Shown one piece after another: positions 34,870 through 43,640 of a stretch of DNA of 64,000 bases; the stretch's first letter is position 1; every line of letters begins with the position of its first letter. A model generated the notes under the pieces. That model was given only the letters and a program-made list of their open reading frames with translations. It ran no database searches and was not told the DNA's origin. A program made the position numbers and the translations under genes. Origin of the DNA: Asaia bogorensis_B (lineage in GTDB: Bacteria > Pseudomonadota > Alphaproteobacteria > Acetobacterales > Acetobacteraceae); NCBI RefSeq assembly GCF_900465315.1, contig NZ_UBIX01000016.1; one strand, 5' to 3'.

Positions 34870-36295
34870 TTCCCCCTACAGGGTTTGTTCGGGCCGCCTC
34901 TGCAGCCCTGATTTCCGTCCACTCGGCAGCCGGGTCAGCAATGCCGGCAGCACTGGCATACAGCCGGGCCGCTGTTTCACGGCTCAGCAATCCACCCGAC
35001 TGCGCCGCACAAAGCCCCTGCGCGAGCGGCAGCAATTCCGATTCATCAGCAGTGAACCAGGCCGGCCAATGCAGGGAGAGTCCCCCCGCATCGAGATTTC
35101 GATAGGTTTTCGTCCCGATCTGTATCCCTTCGGGCCTGACCGACGAGAGATGACAGAGCAGGCGATACAGTGACAGCACACCACCCTCGCCATAAGCGCC
35201 ACGCAAACGATCAGCCATCCAGATAAGGGGCTGACACATCAGTTCCATGGCGCGGCCGGATTGCGGCGCACCCAGACGATCGCCGTGCATACGGTTACCG
35301 TGCAACTGCTCCAGCACCAGCTGACGCAATTCACGGTAATGCGCCAGAACCGCACCGGCAGCAGCGCCATTGATTTCCAGCAGCTTGGCATCGCCTTCAG
35401 GCGGCAGGGTCAGGGCGGAGGCCGCCCCTCCCTGTCGTGCCATGCCTTCGGGAATGTCCGGCGTCTTGAGCACGAGCGTTGGGTCGGAGCCGTATTTCAG
35501 CCCCCGCCCGGCTTGTGAAAGCAGATAATCGGCTTCAATGACCGTATCGATCGCTTTCTCGAAGCTACATTCCCCCTCAGCCTCGCCACCAGCCCCGCCG
35601 AAATTCCTGATCCATATAATCGGCACCACGCCAAAACCGTGATGATGCGACCGCTCTGCATCAAGTGGCGCATCCCCCTCCTGATCGACGGGATGGGGCA
35701 CAAAAACCCGCACACAATCACGATCCCAGCATCGGTGCCACCAGAAGCGCATGGCCGCACGCTCAGGCGCGATGGCATAACCACTTTGCTGCAACGCCTG
35801 CCCGGTCACGACATAGCGTTCGGTCACACGCAGCAAGGCACCCACACGATCCCATTCAGGCGTTAAATAAGCTGTTTCAAGCACACGAGGCATCGGTCTG
35901 GAGCCAACAAGCTCGATCCAGAGCGCTACTGACCCAACCGAGCCACGTATCGCCGCCTGCGTCATGAGTGACGCCAGACCAGCCTCACAGGCAAAACGGT
36001 TCAGAGCATCCGCCGTCGCCTTTTCGCTGGAGACAGCAAGCGGCCAATGCGTATGGCCAAATAAAAGCGAGACCGCTTCATCGACAACAGTCCTGCACAG
36101 ATTGGTCCGTACAGAGGGTCTCCGCTGGGATAGGGGAATATATTCTCCCGCCGCATTACGCTCCGTCGCAAAAGGATAGGGCAGAACATCATACTGCGTT
36201 CCATCCAGAACCCTTTGCAGGGCCAAAAGCCGCAGCGTCCTTGGAGAAAAACCAGGAGGAGAGGCATATCGTCCCTGAAGCGCCACCCAATCCAT
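34853..36295 (-). CDS. Phage portal protein
   Basis: 480 residues, SPP1-like portal. Seen: PYPFATERNAAGEYIPLSQRRPSVRTNLCRTVVDEAVSLLFG, FEKAIDTVIEADYLLSQAGR and GLKYGSDPTLVL. It forms the dodecameric DNA gateway at the capsid vertex. GGGAGG lies 5 nt before the ATG. Follows the terminase gene, which it should dock during packaging. Confidence 0.83.
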   Translation of the reverse strand: MDWVALQGRYASPPGFSPRTLRLLALQRVLDGTQYDVLPYPFATERNAAGEYIPLSQRRPSVRTNLCRTVVDEAVSLLFGHTHWPLAVSSEKATADALNRFACEAGLASLMTQAAIRGSVGSVALWIELVGSRPMPRVLETAYLTPEWDRVGALLRVTERYVVTGQALQQSGYAIAPERAAMRFWWHRCWDRDCVRVFVPHPVDQEGDAPLDAERSHHHGFGVVPIIWIRNFGGAGGEAEGECSFEKAIDTVIEADYLLSQAGRGLKYGSDPTLVLKTPDIPEGMARQGGAASALTLPPEGDAKLLEINGAAAGAVLAHYRELRQLVLEQLHGNRMHGDRLGAPQSGRAMELMCQPLIWMADRLRGAYGEGGVLSLYRLLCHLSSVRPEGIQIGTKTYRNLDAGGLSLHWPAWFTADESELLPLAQGLCAAQSGGLLSRETAARLYASAAGIADPAAEWTEIRAAEAARTNPVGGNGHGG

Positions 36296-36305
36296 TTAAC
36301 CTCCC

Positions 36306-37631
36306 TTATCGTGAAAGACTGAACCACCCCCGGTCCTGCCAACGGCCCGGCGCTGCCTGAGGCTCGATCATCAGATCGCTCAGCGCCCAGATCAGCGCAT
36401 CCGCGCGATCGGGCGAGGCTGCCCCGCCAAAACCTCGGTTCGAGAAAAGACAAAGCTGCGATTCAAGGGCCGCAAAGCGCCCATGATGGATCACACGTCC
36501 CTGCTCATAGAGCGCCGCAACGGGCTCGGCGCGCGCCGCCTTGCCACGCGATGCCGTCACCATTCTAAGCGCAGCCCTGGGATCGACGCTTCGGAGCGTC
36601 GCCTCCACCAGAGCCCCACCAAAATTGCGTTCCGCCACAATCCTGTCTGCCTGCCAGAGCGCTGCCGCCTGTATGGCCCGACGTGCCCACCCCATGGGCG
36701 TGTCACGTGTGGAGCAGTCCTCCAGCACATGCCCGATCCCATTGTGGTCGATGGCGGCCACAACAATACCGATTTCGTCCGCACCCAGATCCGAGGGCCC
36801 GGAGGCCCCTGAGGGATCAATCGCCACGACGACACGCTTCATCTGCCCAAGCAGGGCCTCGCGATGCTGATCAGAAACCGGTTCAGCGCGCTGAAACATG
36901 TCGACCCGCCAAAGCGCACCCTCGATAACGGTCTGATACTCCCCCAGCAGAAAACGCCCTCGATCGCGTTCGGGCAGTGCATCCAGCTGGCCCAGATAGG
37001 CCTCGCTGAGATTGGCCCGGTTCTGCTCAGGGTTCATGACCATTGAGGCATAAAGCGAGGGGTCCGCATGACGCATCCCCGACCGTGGCTCGATGCCACT
37101 TTCGAAAACGGCGTATAACCAGTGATCGGTCGCGGGCGGATTGGCGTCGATATATTCCCGCGGCGTCAATCCACAACGCTGTGCGAGACGCGTCAGCAAC
37201 ATGTTCCTAGCGCCATAGCTTATCTGACTGGCTTCATTCAGATAGATCGTCGCAAATTCCAGCCCGAGAATTTTCTCTGTTCGCGCTGAGTCATCCAGCC
37301 CCCCAAAGAGGATAGACGACCCATTGGGAAACAGGATCCTGTTGCTCTGCCCGTCCCATTTGTATCGACGCTTTGGAAAGCAGCATTGCATAACCTTGGG
37401 AAACGTATCCTGGATGATGCTGGCCCGCAGCGCATTCTGACGATGTCTGAAGACGCCGTGCCGTGAGTGCGGCTCCCGCAAGGCCCTGACAACGAGCGCC
37501 CGGATCAATACAAATGTCTTGCCTGAGCGCGATCCTCCGCGAAGAAATATGTGGCGGGCCCTCCCTCCGAGCAGGCGATTGGCCTCTTCCTGAACAGGTG
37601 TCAGCGCAAAACGCGGCTCAGAGCGTGTCAT
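36306..37631 (-). CDS. terL: Terminase large subunit
   Basis: DNA-packaging ATPase-nuclease. Seen: Walker A GGSRSGKT (residues 32-39), Walker B-like FATIYLNEASQ with the catalytic Glu, and RNase H-like nuclease acidic residues in VVAIDPSG, IVAERNFGG and SPDRADALIWAL. All expected catalytic positions look intact, which argues against a decayed packaging motor. ATG at 37631, with a GTG one codon earlier; it overlaps the small terminase gene by 14 bp. Confidence 0.92.
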   Translation of the reverse strand: MTRSEPRFALTPVQEEANRLLGGRARHIFLRGGSRSGKTFVLIRALVVRALREPHSRHGVFRHRQNALRASIIQDTFPKVMQCCFPKRRYKWDGQSNRILFPNGSSILFGGLDDSARTEKILGLEFATIYLNEASQISYGARNMLLTRLAQRCGLTPREYIDANPPATDHWLYAVFESGIEPRSGMRHADPSLYASMVMNPEQNRANLSEAYLGQLDALPERDRGRFLLGEYQTVIEGALWRVDMFQRAEPVSDQHREALLGQMKRVVVAIDPSGASGPSDLGADEIGIVVAAIDHNGIGHVLEDCSTRDTPMGWARRAIQAAALWQADRIVAERNFGGALVEATLRSVDPRAALRMVTASRGKAARAEPVAALYEQGRVIHHGRFAALESQLCLFSNRGFGGAASPDRADALIWALSDLMIEPQAAPGRWQDRGWFSLSR

Positions 37632-38055
37632 CACCCTCGCCCAGGGTCAGCTCCGGTTCGGGTCCATCGCCTTTTGACGGCGCATCCCTGAAGCTCGACG
37701 GGCGATGCGCCCGCAGCAGCATACGCAACAACCCGTCGCTGTAGCGTGTCCGCGTTACCGGATTGCCCTCGGCATCACAAACAAGCCGCCCCCCATAAAG
37801 CACCGGTTCTTCGTAACCATGGATGGCTCTTCGCCTGGCCTCGGCCTCCAGAAGGTCTGTCGCCTCCTCCAGCGCCTGCTTCCATTTCTCACAAAACAGT
37901 TCATCGCTATGGCGCCAGTTATAGGCCGTCTTGCGATCAATTCCCGCGGCCCGTGCCGCATCCGAAACGTTTGCGCTCTTCCTGAGGTGATCGAGAAAGA
38001 CGCTCTGCAGGACATTGCCTTTGGGCCGTCCCCGAACGGCGCGTCTAATGTCCAT
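37618..38055 (-). CDS. terS: Terminase small subunit
   Basis: 145 residues. N-terminal helix-turn-helix DNA-binding part (FLDHLRKSANVSDAARAAGIDRKTAYNWRHSDELF), then EKWKQALEEATDLLEAEARRRAIHGYEEPV and YSDGLLRMLLRAHRP, the usual small-terminase pattern. The ATG at 38055 has GGAG 5 nt upstream; the longer frame to 38166 adds unrelated residues. It recognises the packaging site. Confidence 0.85.
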   Translation of the reverse strand: MDIRRAVRGRPKGNVLQSVFLDHLRKSANVSDAARAAGIDRKTAYNWRHSDELFCEKWKQALEEATDLLEAEARRRAIHGYEEPVLYGGRLVCDAEGNPVTRTRYSDGLLRMLLRAHRPSSFRDAPSKGDGPEPELTLGEGDDTL

Positions 38056-38190
38056 TTCAGCTCCGTTGCAAGAATTCAGGAGATATTGCAGTTGCAGATA
38101 TCGGTATGTGTTATTCAGGCTTTCGTTGCGAACCAAGTATGAACAGGGCAATGCAGAAGACGCCATTTCATCGCAATGCCAGTCTAAAAC

Positions 38191-38571
38191 TCACGTCTTT
38201 AGTGCATTGGTTGGTAAGCGCCTCGAGTGCCACAGCCCTCTGGGCCATGCACTGGTTCGATCAGATTGTGCCATTTCTGTCCTGAGGCGCTCCCTGATAC
38301 GAGCCAGACACGAGGGGCGTGTGCATCCAATCCTCGCAAGGGATAAATACCTGCGTAGACACGGCACTGCACGAACGCGCATATTCGCGACCGGCAGATT
38401 TGCATCTGCAATATCGCCCAGATTCAGCGGCAAATCAGCCCGATGAGACAGGTCGGAGGCGACAACCAGAGGACAGAGAACAGCGTCCTCTTGCCTTCTA
38501 TACACAACGATAAAAAAATTATTCCTGCAAACCACCACATCCCCGACATTGATATCGGCGTTGGTTTTCAT
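38191..38571 (-). CDS. Small hypothetical protein, weak PemK/MazF-like pattern
   Basis: 126 residues: INVGDVVVCRNNFFIVVYRRQEDAVLCPLVVASDLSH, then VANMRVRAVPCLRRYLSLARIG. The order of a GDVVxx strand, a Val-rich core and a later R-x-R/RIG segment faintly recalls PemK/MazF toxins, but no companion antitoxin is evident. No strong ribosome binding site. It lies upstream of terminase; the upstream DNA (38571-38640) is AT-rich and may hold the promoter. Confidence 0.45.
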   Translation of the reverse strand: MKTNADINVGDVVVCRNNFFIVVYRRQEDAVLCPLVVASDLSHRADLPLNLGDIADANLPVANMRVRAVPCLRRYLSLARIGCTRPSCLARIRERLRTEMAQSDRTSAWPRGLWHSRRLPTNALKT

Positions 38572-38610
38572 TCATCTATTTCATGATGTAATATTTATAG
38601 AACTATATAC

Positions 38611-39105
38611 TTATTTTTGCAAGTTTTTATTTTTGTAGTATTCAGATAACCATTCCAATGCGAGGGCACATTGCGCGGCGGTCTTGGTTCTAGCCTGAGC
38701 ACGATTGTCATCAGGAAATATCAGGTGCGCCATTTCGGAAAAGCGCATTTCTCTGACGAGAAGCATCTCGATCCGACTATGGAGCCCATCCCCCATCAGT
38801 TCACGCATCCGCCGCAATCGCGCAGCGCATTTGCCGCGCCCAAGCATCCAGGTGTGGATATCACCCTTCTCGCCCGGATAGTTGGATAAGGAGGTCTCCA
38901 CAACGCCGCGTTCGGCATAATCGAATTCGGCGCGCCAGCGCTGTGCGGCCGCGACCTCATCGTCGCCTATGTCCCCGGCATCGCGCAACCGTGCAACCGT
39001 CGTCCATAGACGTAACGCCGCACCCTCTTTCCGGAAACGATGGCGGCGCATTCTCTCCGGTGTCGGCGCATTTCTGTCGTGCGCCTGTTCCAACTGGTTT
39101 TTCAT
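38611..39105 (-). CDS. Hypothetical phage-associated protein (DUF6456-like pattern)
   Basis: 164 residues, basic N-terminus then helical: LWTTVARLRDAGDIGDDEVAAAQRWRAEFDYAERG, and ARLRRMRELMGDGLHSRIEMLLVREMRFSEMAHL. The ordering recalls DUF6456-like regions of alphaproteobacterial phage and regulatory proteins that end in a predicted DNA-binding helix set. Upstream of the terminases on the same strand; a late-gene or packaging regulator is a guess. Confidence 0.5.
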   Translation of the reverse strand: MKNQLEQAHDRNAPTPERMRRHRFRKEGAALRLWTTVARLRDAGDIGDDEVAAAQRWRAEFDYAERGVVETSLSNYPGEKGDIHTWMLGRGKCAARLRRMRELMGDGLHSRIEMLLVREMRFSEMAHLIFPDDNRAQARTKTAAQCALALEWLSEYYKNKNLQK

Positions 39106-39169
39106 GTCTACGCTTTCGATACCCGCAACCGATAATCAAAATGCCCGTTCGCCACGACTGGACTGCGCC

Positions 39170-39505
39170 TCAGGCTTTTTGACTCACCGCCGGATTTGCT
39201 CGCGCCTCATCATAGACAGGCGCTTCGTCCTCTCCCCACAAAGCCCCCCAGCTCACCTGATGGCCCGCGCGCAGGGCGCCTGTATCGTCACGCCCATCCT
39301 CAAGTGTTGCTGCACTATGTCGTGGCCTGAGGGAGGGCTTCTCATCAGCGCCACCCGGCATCATTCGATACCTTGCGCCAAGCCCTCCCTGTCTGGGCGA
39401 CGACACTTTCCGACCGGCTGACGCATCATGGTCCAAGGCCTGGAGAATGCGCGCCAGTTCGGCTCCTGTCGCTGCTCTGCGTGGTTTTGTCAGAACGACT
39501 GTCAT
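39170..39505 (-). CDS. Hypothetical protein at start of phage-like cluster
   Basis: 111 residues, Arg/Gly/Asp-rich and probably disordered after residue 35. The N-terminus TGAELARILQALDHDASAG may be a short helix. The ATG is preceded by GAGGAAGGGG, which supports translation. First gene on the minus strand, divergent from the regulator at 39589. No family recognised. Confidence 0.45.
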   Translation of the reverse strand: MTVVLTKPRRAATGAELARILQALDHDASAGRKVSSPRQGGLGARYRMMPGGADEKPSLRPRHSAATLEDGRDDTGALRAGHQVSWGALWGEDEAPVYDEARANPAVSQKA

Positions 39506-39588
39506 GCCCCTTCCTCTTCCTAAAAAATATGGCTAAATGCCATCATTCCAAACATGGGCAGGCGCGCAAATACCCTCTGGATTTGGCA

Positions 39589-40005
39589 ATGAGCCATTGC
39601 TATGAATGCCTCATGGCCAAACACAAACGCCCTGACTCGCTCGCGATCGTCCAACGCGCCATCGGGCGTCGAATTTCCTGGGCGAGAGAACTCGTCTTTC
39701 CCAATCAGAGTGAGTGCGCACGCCTTCTGGGCGTGGACGCGTCGACGCTCAACAAGATCGAGAAAGGCGACCGTGCTCCAAGCGTGTTCCTCATCATGTC
39801 ACTTTCCAATCGCCTGCGGGTTTCAACCGATTTTCTCCTAAAAGGCGTTCTGAACGGTCGCACGGATGAGGAGATGGCTCTTCGCTTGGCGGCTCTGCAC
39901 CCAGAGTTGGTGCTCCAGCAGCAGGGCAAGGCGTTTCACACGGACAGAAACACGCCTTTCGACAGGCAAGAGCCGCCCAGGAAACAAGATGAGGACCATT
40001 TTTGA
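39589..40005 (+). CDS. Xre-type helix-turn-helix regulator
   Basis: Predicted DNA-binding repressor of the phage-like cluster. The helix-turn-helix is NQSECARLLGVDASTLNKIEKGDRAPS, followed by FLIMSLSNRLRVSTDFLLKG as in Xre/CI-type proteins; about 138 residues. Start is unclear: ATG 39589 (MSHCYECLM) or 39613, both without a clear ribosome binding site; the frame is open to 39373. It is divergent from the cluster and lies 470 bp before the efflux operon, so it could regulate either. Phage control is more likely. Confidence 0.7.
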   Translation: MSHCYECLMAKHKRPDSLAIVQRAIGRRISWARELVFPNQSECARLLGVDASTLNKIEKGDRAPSVFLIMSLSNRLRVSTDFLLKGVLNGRTDEEMALRLAALHPELVLQQQGKAFHTDRNTPFDRQEPPRKQDEDHF

Positions 40006-40475
40006 TGTCCTTGTTGTTATTGCACATCCAGAAAATCAGCCTTCTTCGTACGCAGCTTCAGCGCTTGAAGCGGGACGCAGCAAGAACAAATTAAGAACGG
40101 TCCCCGTCCTATACTATTCCTTGCACCTCGCGCCGTTGCGTTTTGATCAGTGCCAACCGACCAGCTGCGCCTTGAAGTCCGGGGACTTCTGGACGATTAA
40201 CGTGTTATTAATGGCATTAAGCCATAATGTCAAGAAATCGTTGTGGCGATTTGCCACAAAACTCACCAAACGGCGCAATGGAACAATTTTCTAAAACAAC
40301 ATTTATGCGACATTTTATGTCAGCGCCTATACGATCCGTAGATGTCTGGTCTGAATAAGTAATGACATGCGTCGACACTACGCTATCATTTTGTTAATGT
40401 TAATTCAGATTAATGAAACAACATAAACTGCCGTAAGGCATCTTCCCTTCGTACGAGAAGAGAGCGCATGAATTC
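40006..40475. other. 470-bp intergenic region with inverted repeats
   Basis: No convincing gene. It holds a perfect 7-bp inverted repeat with 5-nt loop at 40241-40259 (TTGTGGC/GCCACAA) and a near-palindrome around 40207-40228 (ATTAATGGC/GCCATAAT), both of the kind regulators bind, and an AT-rich stretch 40380-40430 that may hold the efflux-operon promoter. A three-codon leader frame (ATG 40468 to TGA 40479) overlaps the pump start by 4 bp. Confidence 0.5.
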
Positions 40476-43400
40476 ATGAACGCCATCGTCGTAACTGCCT
40501 TAAGGCGGCCCCTGACCTTTGTCGTCTTTTCGATCCTGATTCTGATGTTTGGAATCATGTCGATCTTCAAGACGCCAACCGACGTGTTCCCCGAGATCAA
40601 GGTGCCTGTCGTATCGGTCATCTGGACCTATCCCGGTCTGTTGCCGAACGAATTCGCCGGGCGAATCACCTATAATTTCGAGCTGGCAGTCACGACGACT
40701 GTGCAGAACATCGAGCATATGGAGTCGAACTCCTATTACGGGCGTTCGATCGTCAACATCTACTTCCAGCCGGGCACACCTGTCGGCACGGCTGAAGCAG
40801 AAGTGACAGCCATTTCACAAACGATTCTCCTCGGCCTGCCGCCCAAGGTGCCGGCCCCGATGATCGTCGCGCTCGATCCCTCACAGGTTCCCGTCATCGC
40901 GCTTCAGATCACCTCCGAAAAACAGACACCTTCCGATCTGTTCAAACTCGGCGTCATCCGTGTTCGTCCGCTCCTTGCCACCGTTCCCGGCGCCGTCGTC
41001 GCCCATCCTTATGGTGGCATGGACAGCTTCGTGATGGTGTCTCTCAACCAGGAGCAGCTTCGCGCCCATCACCTCTCGGCTGCCGATGTGCAGGCAGCGC
41101 TTACCGCACAGAACATCGTTCTCCCTGCAGGCGACCAGAAGATCGACGCCACGGACTGGATGGTCCAGACCAACGCTGCGCCGGAATCGATGGAAGACAT
41201 CGCTGCCATCCCGGTCAAGCGCGTTGGCAACGCTGTCATCTATATCCGTGACGTGGCCGATGTGTATCGCGGCGGCCATCCCCAGACCAACCTCGTGCTC
41301 GTCAAGGGCCGTCAGGCGGTCGAGATGATCACCCAGAAGGGTGGTACGGCCTCGACGCTCGACGTGGTCTCCGCCACCAAGGCCCTTCTGCCACGCCTGC
41401 GCGCCATCCTGCCCCCGGACGTTCAGGTCTCCATCCTGGCCGATGCCTCGGTCATGGTGAAGGAGCAGATCAAGGACGTGGTCCGTGAAATGATCACGGC
41501 CTCCATCCTGACCGGCATCGTGGTGCTACTGTTCCTTGGTTCGTGGCGTTCTACCGTCATCATCGCCACCTCCATCCCGCTTGCCATTCTCTGCTCGATC
41601 ATCGGGCTCGGCTGGGCGGGTCAGTCCATCAACATCATGACCCTTGGCGGTCTTGCCCTCGCCGTCGGTATTCTCGTCGACGACGCCACGGTGATGATCG
41701 AGAACATCGATACCCATCTCGAAATGGGCAAGGATCTCGAACTCGCCATCATCGACGCCGCCAACCAGATCGTCATCCCCACCTTCGTTTCGACCACCTG
41801 CATCTGTATCGTGTGGCTGCCGCTCTTCGAGCTGTCCGGGGTCGCGGGCTATCTCTTCATGCCCATGGCGCTCGCCATCATGTTCGCCATGATCGCGTCC
41901 TTCATCCTGTCGCGTACCCTTGTGCCCACCATGGCGAAGTTCCTCCTCGCCGGTCAGGTCCACCATGCCCACGGCCATGACGACCATGCCCCGGCGCCCA
42001 AGGGCTTCTTCGGTCGCTTCCAGCGTGGCTTCGAACACCGCTTCAACAATTTCCGCGAAGGCTACAACACGCTGCTGACACGCTGCGTGGCCCGTCGCGG
42101 CATGTTTGTCGGCGTGTTCCTGCTGATCTCCATTGCTTCGCTGGGTCTCTATGGCGTCGCGGGGCGTGACTTCTTCCCCGAGGTCAAATCGGGCTCGCTG
42201 CAGATGCATATGCGTGCCCCGCTCGGCACCCGTATCGAAGTCGCAGGCCGCATTGCCGCCCTGGTCGATAACCGCATCAACCAGCTCCTGCCGGGCAAGG
42301 TGGAGAACATCATCTCCAATTGCGGCCTGCCTGAAGGTCCGCACAACCAGGCCTTTATCCCCACGCCGACCATCGGCACGCAGGATTGCGATCTGACCAT
42401 TGCGCTCAAGGATGAGGAATCACCCGTGTGGGATTACCGCGCCCTGCTCCGCAAGGATCTCTCGGCACGCTTCCCCGGCACGGTGTTCACCTTCCAGCCT
42501 GCCGATCTGACCGACAAGATCCTGAATTTCGGTTCGGCCGCACCGATCGACATTCAGCTCTCCGGCCCCAGCGTCTCGGATAACTACAATTACGCCAAGC
42601 ACCTGATCGGCAAGATCCGCCAGATCCCGGGCACGGCCGATGTCGTGATCCAGCAGACGATGTCCACCCCCACCCTCATGGTGAATGGCAACCGTACCTT
42701 CAGTCAGGCAACCGGTCTGAGCGAGAACGATCTCGCCACGAACGAACTGCTCACCCTCGCGGGTTCCGGCGTGGTCGATCCCCAGTTCTGGCTCGATCCG
42801 GTCGATAACGTGACCTTCCCGCTCAACGTCTACACGTCGCAGGACCAGCTCACTCACCTGAACGACCTGCTCACGGTTCCCATCGACAAGGGTGACGGCA
42901 ACCCCAACGACCAGACGCAGCTTCTGGGCGCCATTGCCAATGTCGTACCCACAGGCACGCCGGGCGAGGTCTCGCACTACAACTCGATGTCCGAGATCGA
43001 TATCTACGTGAACGTCGAGGGCACCGATCTGGGCAACGTGCTCGACGCCGTGAACGACACCATCGCCAAGGATGCGCCCAACCTGCCGCGCACCACAGCG
43101 GTCGATGTCCACGGTCAGGCCACCACCATGCATGGTGCCTATGTCCAGCTCGTCTTCGGCCTCTGCGTCTCCGTCGTGCTGATCTATCTGCTGATCGTCG
43201 TGAACTTCCAGTCCTGGCTGGACCCGTTCATCATCATCACGGCTCTTCCCGGCGCATTGGGTGGTATTGCCTGGGCCCTGTTCCTGACCGGCACCCGCCT
43301 GTCGGTTCCCGCCCTCACCGGCGCCATCATGTGCATGGGTACGGCCACCGCCAACTCGATCCTCGTCGTGTCCTTTGCCCGTGAGCGCCTCGAGGTTCAT

Positions 43401-43640
43401 GGCGATGCGCTGCGCGCCGCCATCGAGGCCGGTTACGGTCGTATCCGTCCGGTTCTCATGACCGCGCTCGCCATGATCGTCGGTATGATCCCGATGGCGA
43501 CATCGAACTCCACCAATGCGCCGCTCGGTCGCGCCGTTATCGGCGGCCTGATCGTGGCTACCATCTCCACCCTGCTCTTCGTGCCCTGCGTCTACGCGAT
43601 CCTGCACAACCGCTCTGCCCGCCAGAAGGAAACCGTCTAA
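40476..43640 (+). CDS. RND-family efflux pump, inner-membrane permease
   Basis: Proton-driven inner-membrane transporter, 1054 residues. Seen: N-terminal MNAIVVTALRRPLTFVVFSILILMFG (TM1), KTPTDVFPEIKVPVVSVIWTYPG, the TM4 acidic pair in LAVGILVDDATVMIEN (as AcrB D407/D408) and MGTATANSILVVSFARERL near the C-terminus. In the last motif the AcrB K940 position is not Lys, as in other alphaproteobacterial subfamilies. The ATG at 40476 overlaps a 3-codon leader frame. The pump is the first gene of its operon, followed by the adaptor at a TAATG junction. Confidence 0.93.
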   Translation: MNAIVVTALRRPLTFVVFSILILMFGIMSIFKTPTDVFPEIKVPVVSVIWTYPGLLPNEFAGRITYNFELAVTTTVQNIEHMESNSYYGRSIVNIYFQPGTPVGTAEAEVTAISQTILLGLPPKVPAPMIVALDPSQVPVIALQITSEKQTPSDLFKLGVIRVRPLLATVPGAVVAHPYGGMDSFVMVSLNQEQLRAHHLSAADVQAALTAQNIVLPAGDQKIDATDWMVQTNAAPESMEDIAAIPVKRVGNAVIYIRDVADVYRGGHPQTNLVLVKGRQAVEMITQKGGTASTLDVVSATKALLPRLRAILPPDVQVSILADASVMVKEQIKDVVREMITASILTGIVVLLFLGSWRSTVIIATSIPLAILCSIIGLGWAGQSINIMTLGGLALAVGILVDDATVMIENIDTHLEMGKDLELAIIDAANQIVIPTFVSTTCICIVWLPLFELSGVAGYLFMPMALAIMFAMIASFILSRTLVPTMAKFLLAGQVHHAHGHDDHAPAPKGFFGRFQRGFEHRFNNFREGYNTLLTRCVARRGMFVGVFLLISIASLGLYGVAGRDFFPEVKSGSLQMHMRAPLGTRIEVAGRIAALVDNRINQLLPGKVENIISNCGLPEGPHNQAFIPTPTIGTQDCDLTIALKDEESPVWDYRALLRKDLSARFPGTVFTFQPADLTDKILNFGSAAPIDIQLSGPSVSDNYNYAKHLIGKIRQIPGTADVVIQQTMSTPTLMVNGNRTFSQATGLSENDLATNELLTLAGSGVVDPQFWLDPVDNVTFPLNVYTSQDQLTHLNDLLTVPIDKGDGNPNDQTQLLGAIANVVPTGTPGEVSHYNSMSEIDIYVNVEGTDLGNVLDAVNDTIAKDAPNLPRTTAVDVHGQATTMHGAYVQLVFGLCVSVVLIYLLIVVNFQSWLDPFIIITALPGALGGIAWALFLTGTRLSVPALTGAIMCMGTATANSILVVSFARERLEVHGDALRAAIEAGYGRIRPVLMTALAMIVGMIPMATSNSTNAPLGRAVIGGLIVATISTLLFVPCVYAILHNRSARQKETV

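Larger units (their letters stand above)
19829..40005 (-). mobile_element. Phage-like element: head and contractile-tail gene cluster
   Basis: About 20 kb with structural genes all on the minus strand, in canonical order from terminase (38055) to tail fibre (19829), plus early hypotheticals and one divergent regulator. Head: terminase pair, portal, scaffold, capsid. Tail: sheath, tube, chaperone, hub, spike and wedge proteins, so myovirus-type. No integrase, transposase, replication, holin or endolysin gene is recognisable and no attachment repeats were noticed. Could be a degenerate prophage or a gene-transfer-agent-like element. The exact ends are inferred from gene content. Confidence 0.85.

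Noticed and set aside
19829..40005. R-type tailocin interpretation of the phage-like cluster
   Set aside because: Tailocins have tails but no head; terminase, portal, scaffold and capsid genes are clearly present here.
42420..43607. Long antisense frame (395 codons) across the efflux pump, rich in Asp, Gly, Glu and His
   Set aside because: Mirror image of a strongly codon-biased gene on the other strand; no family motif, no start signal. The same applies to 41526-42344.
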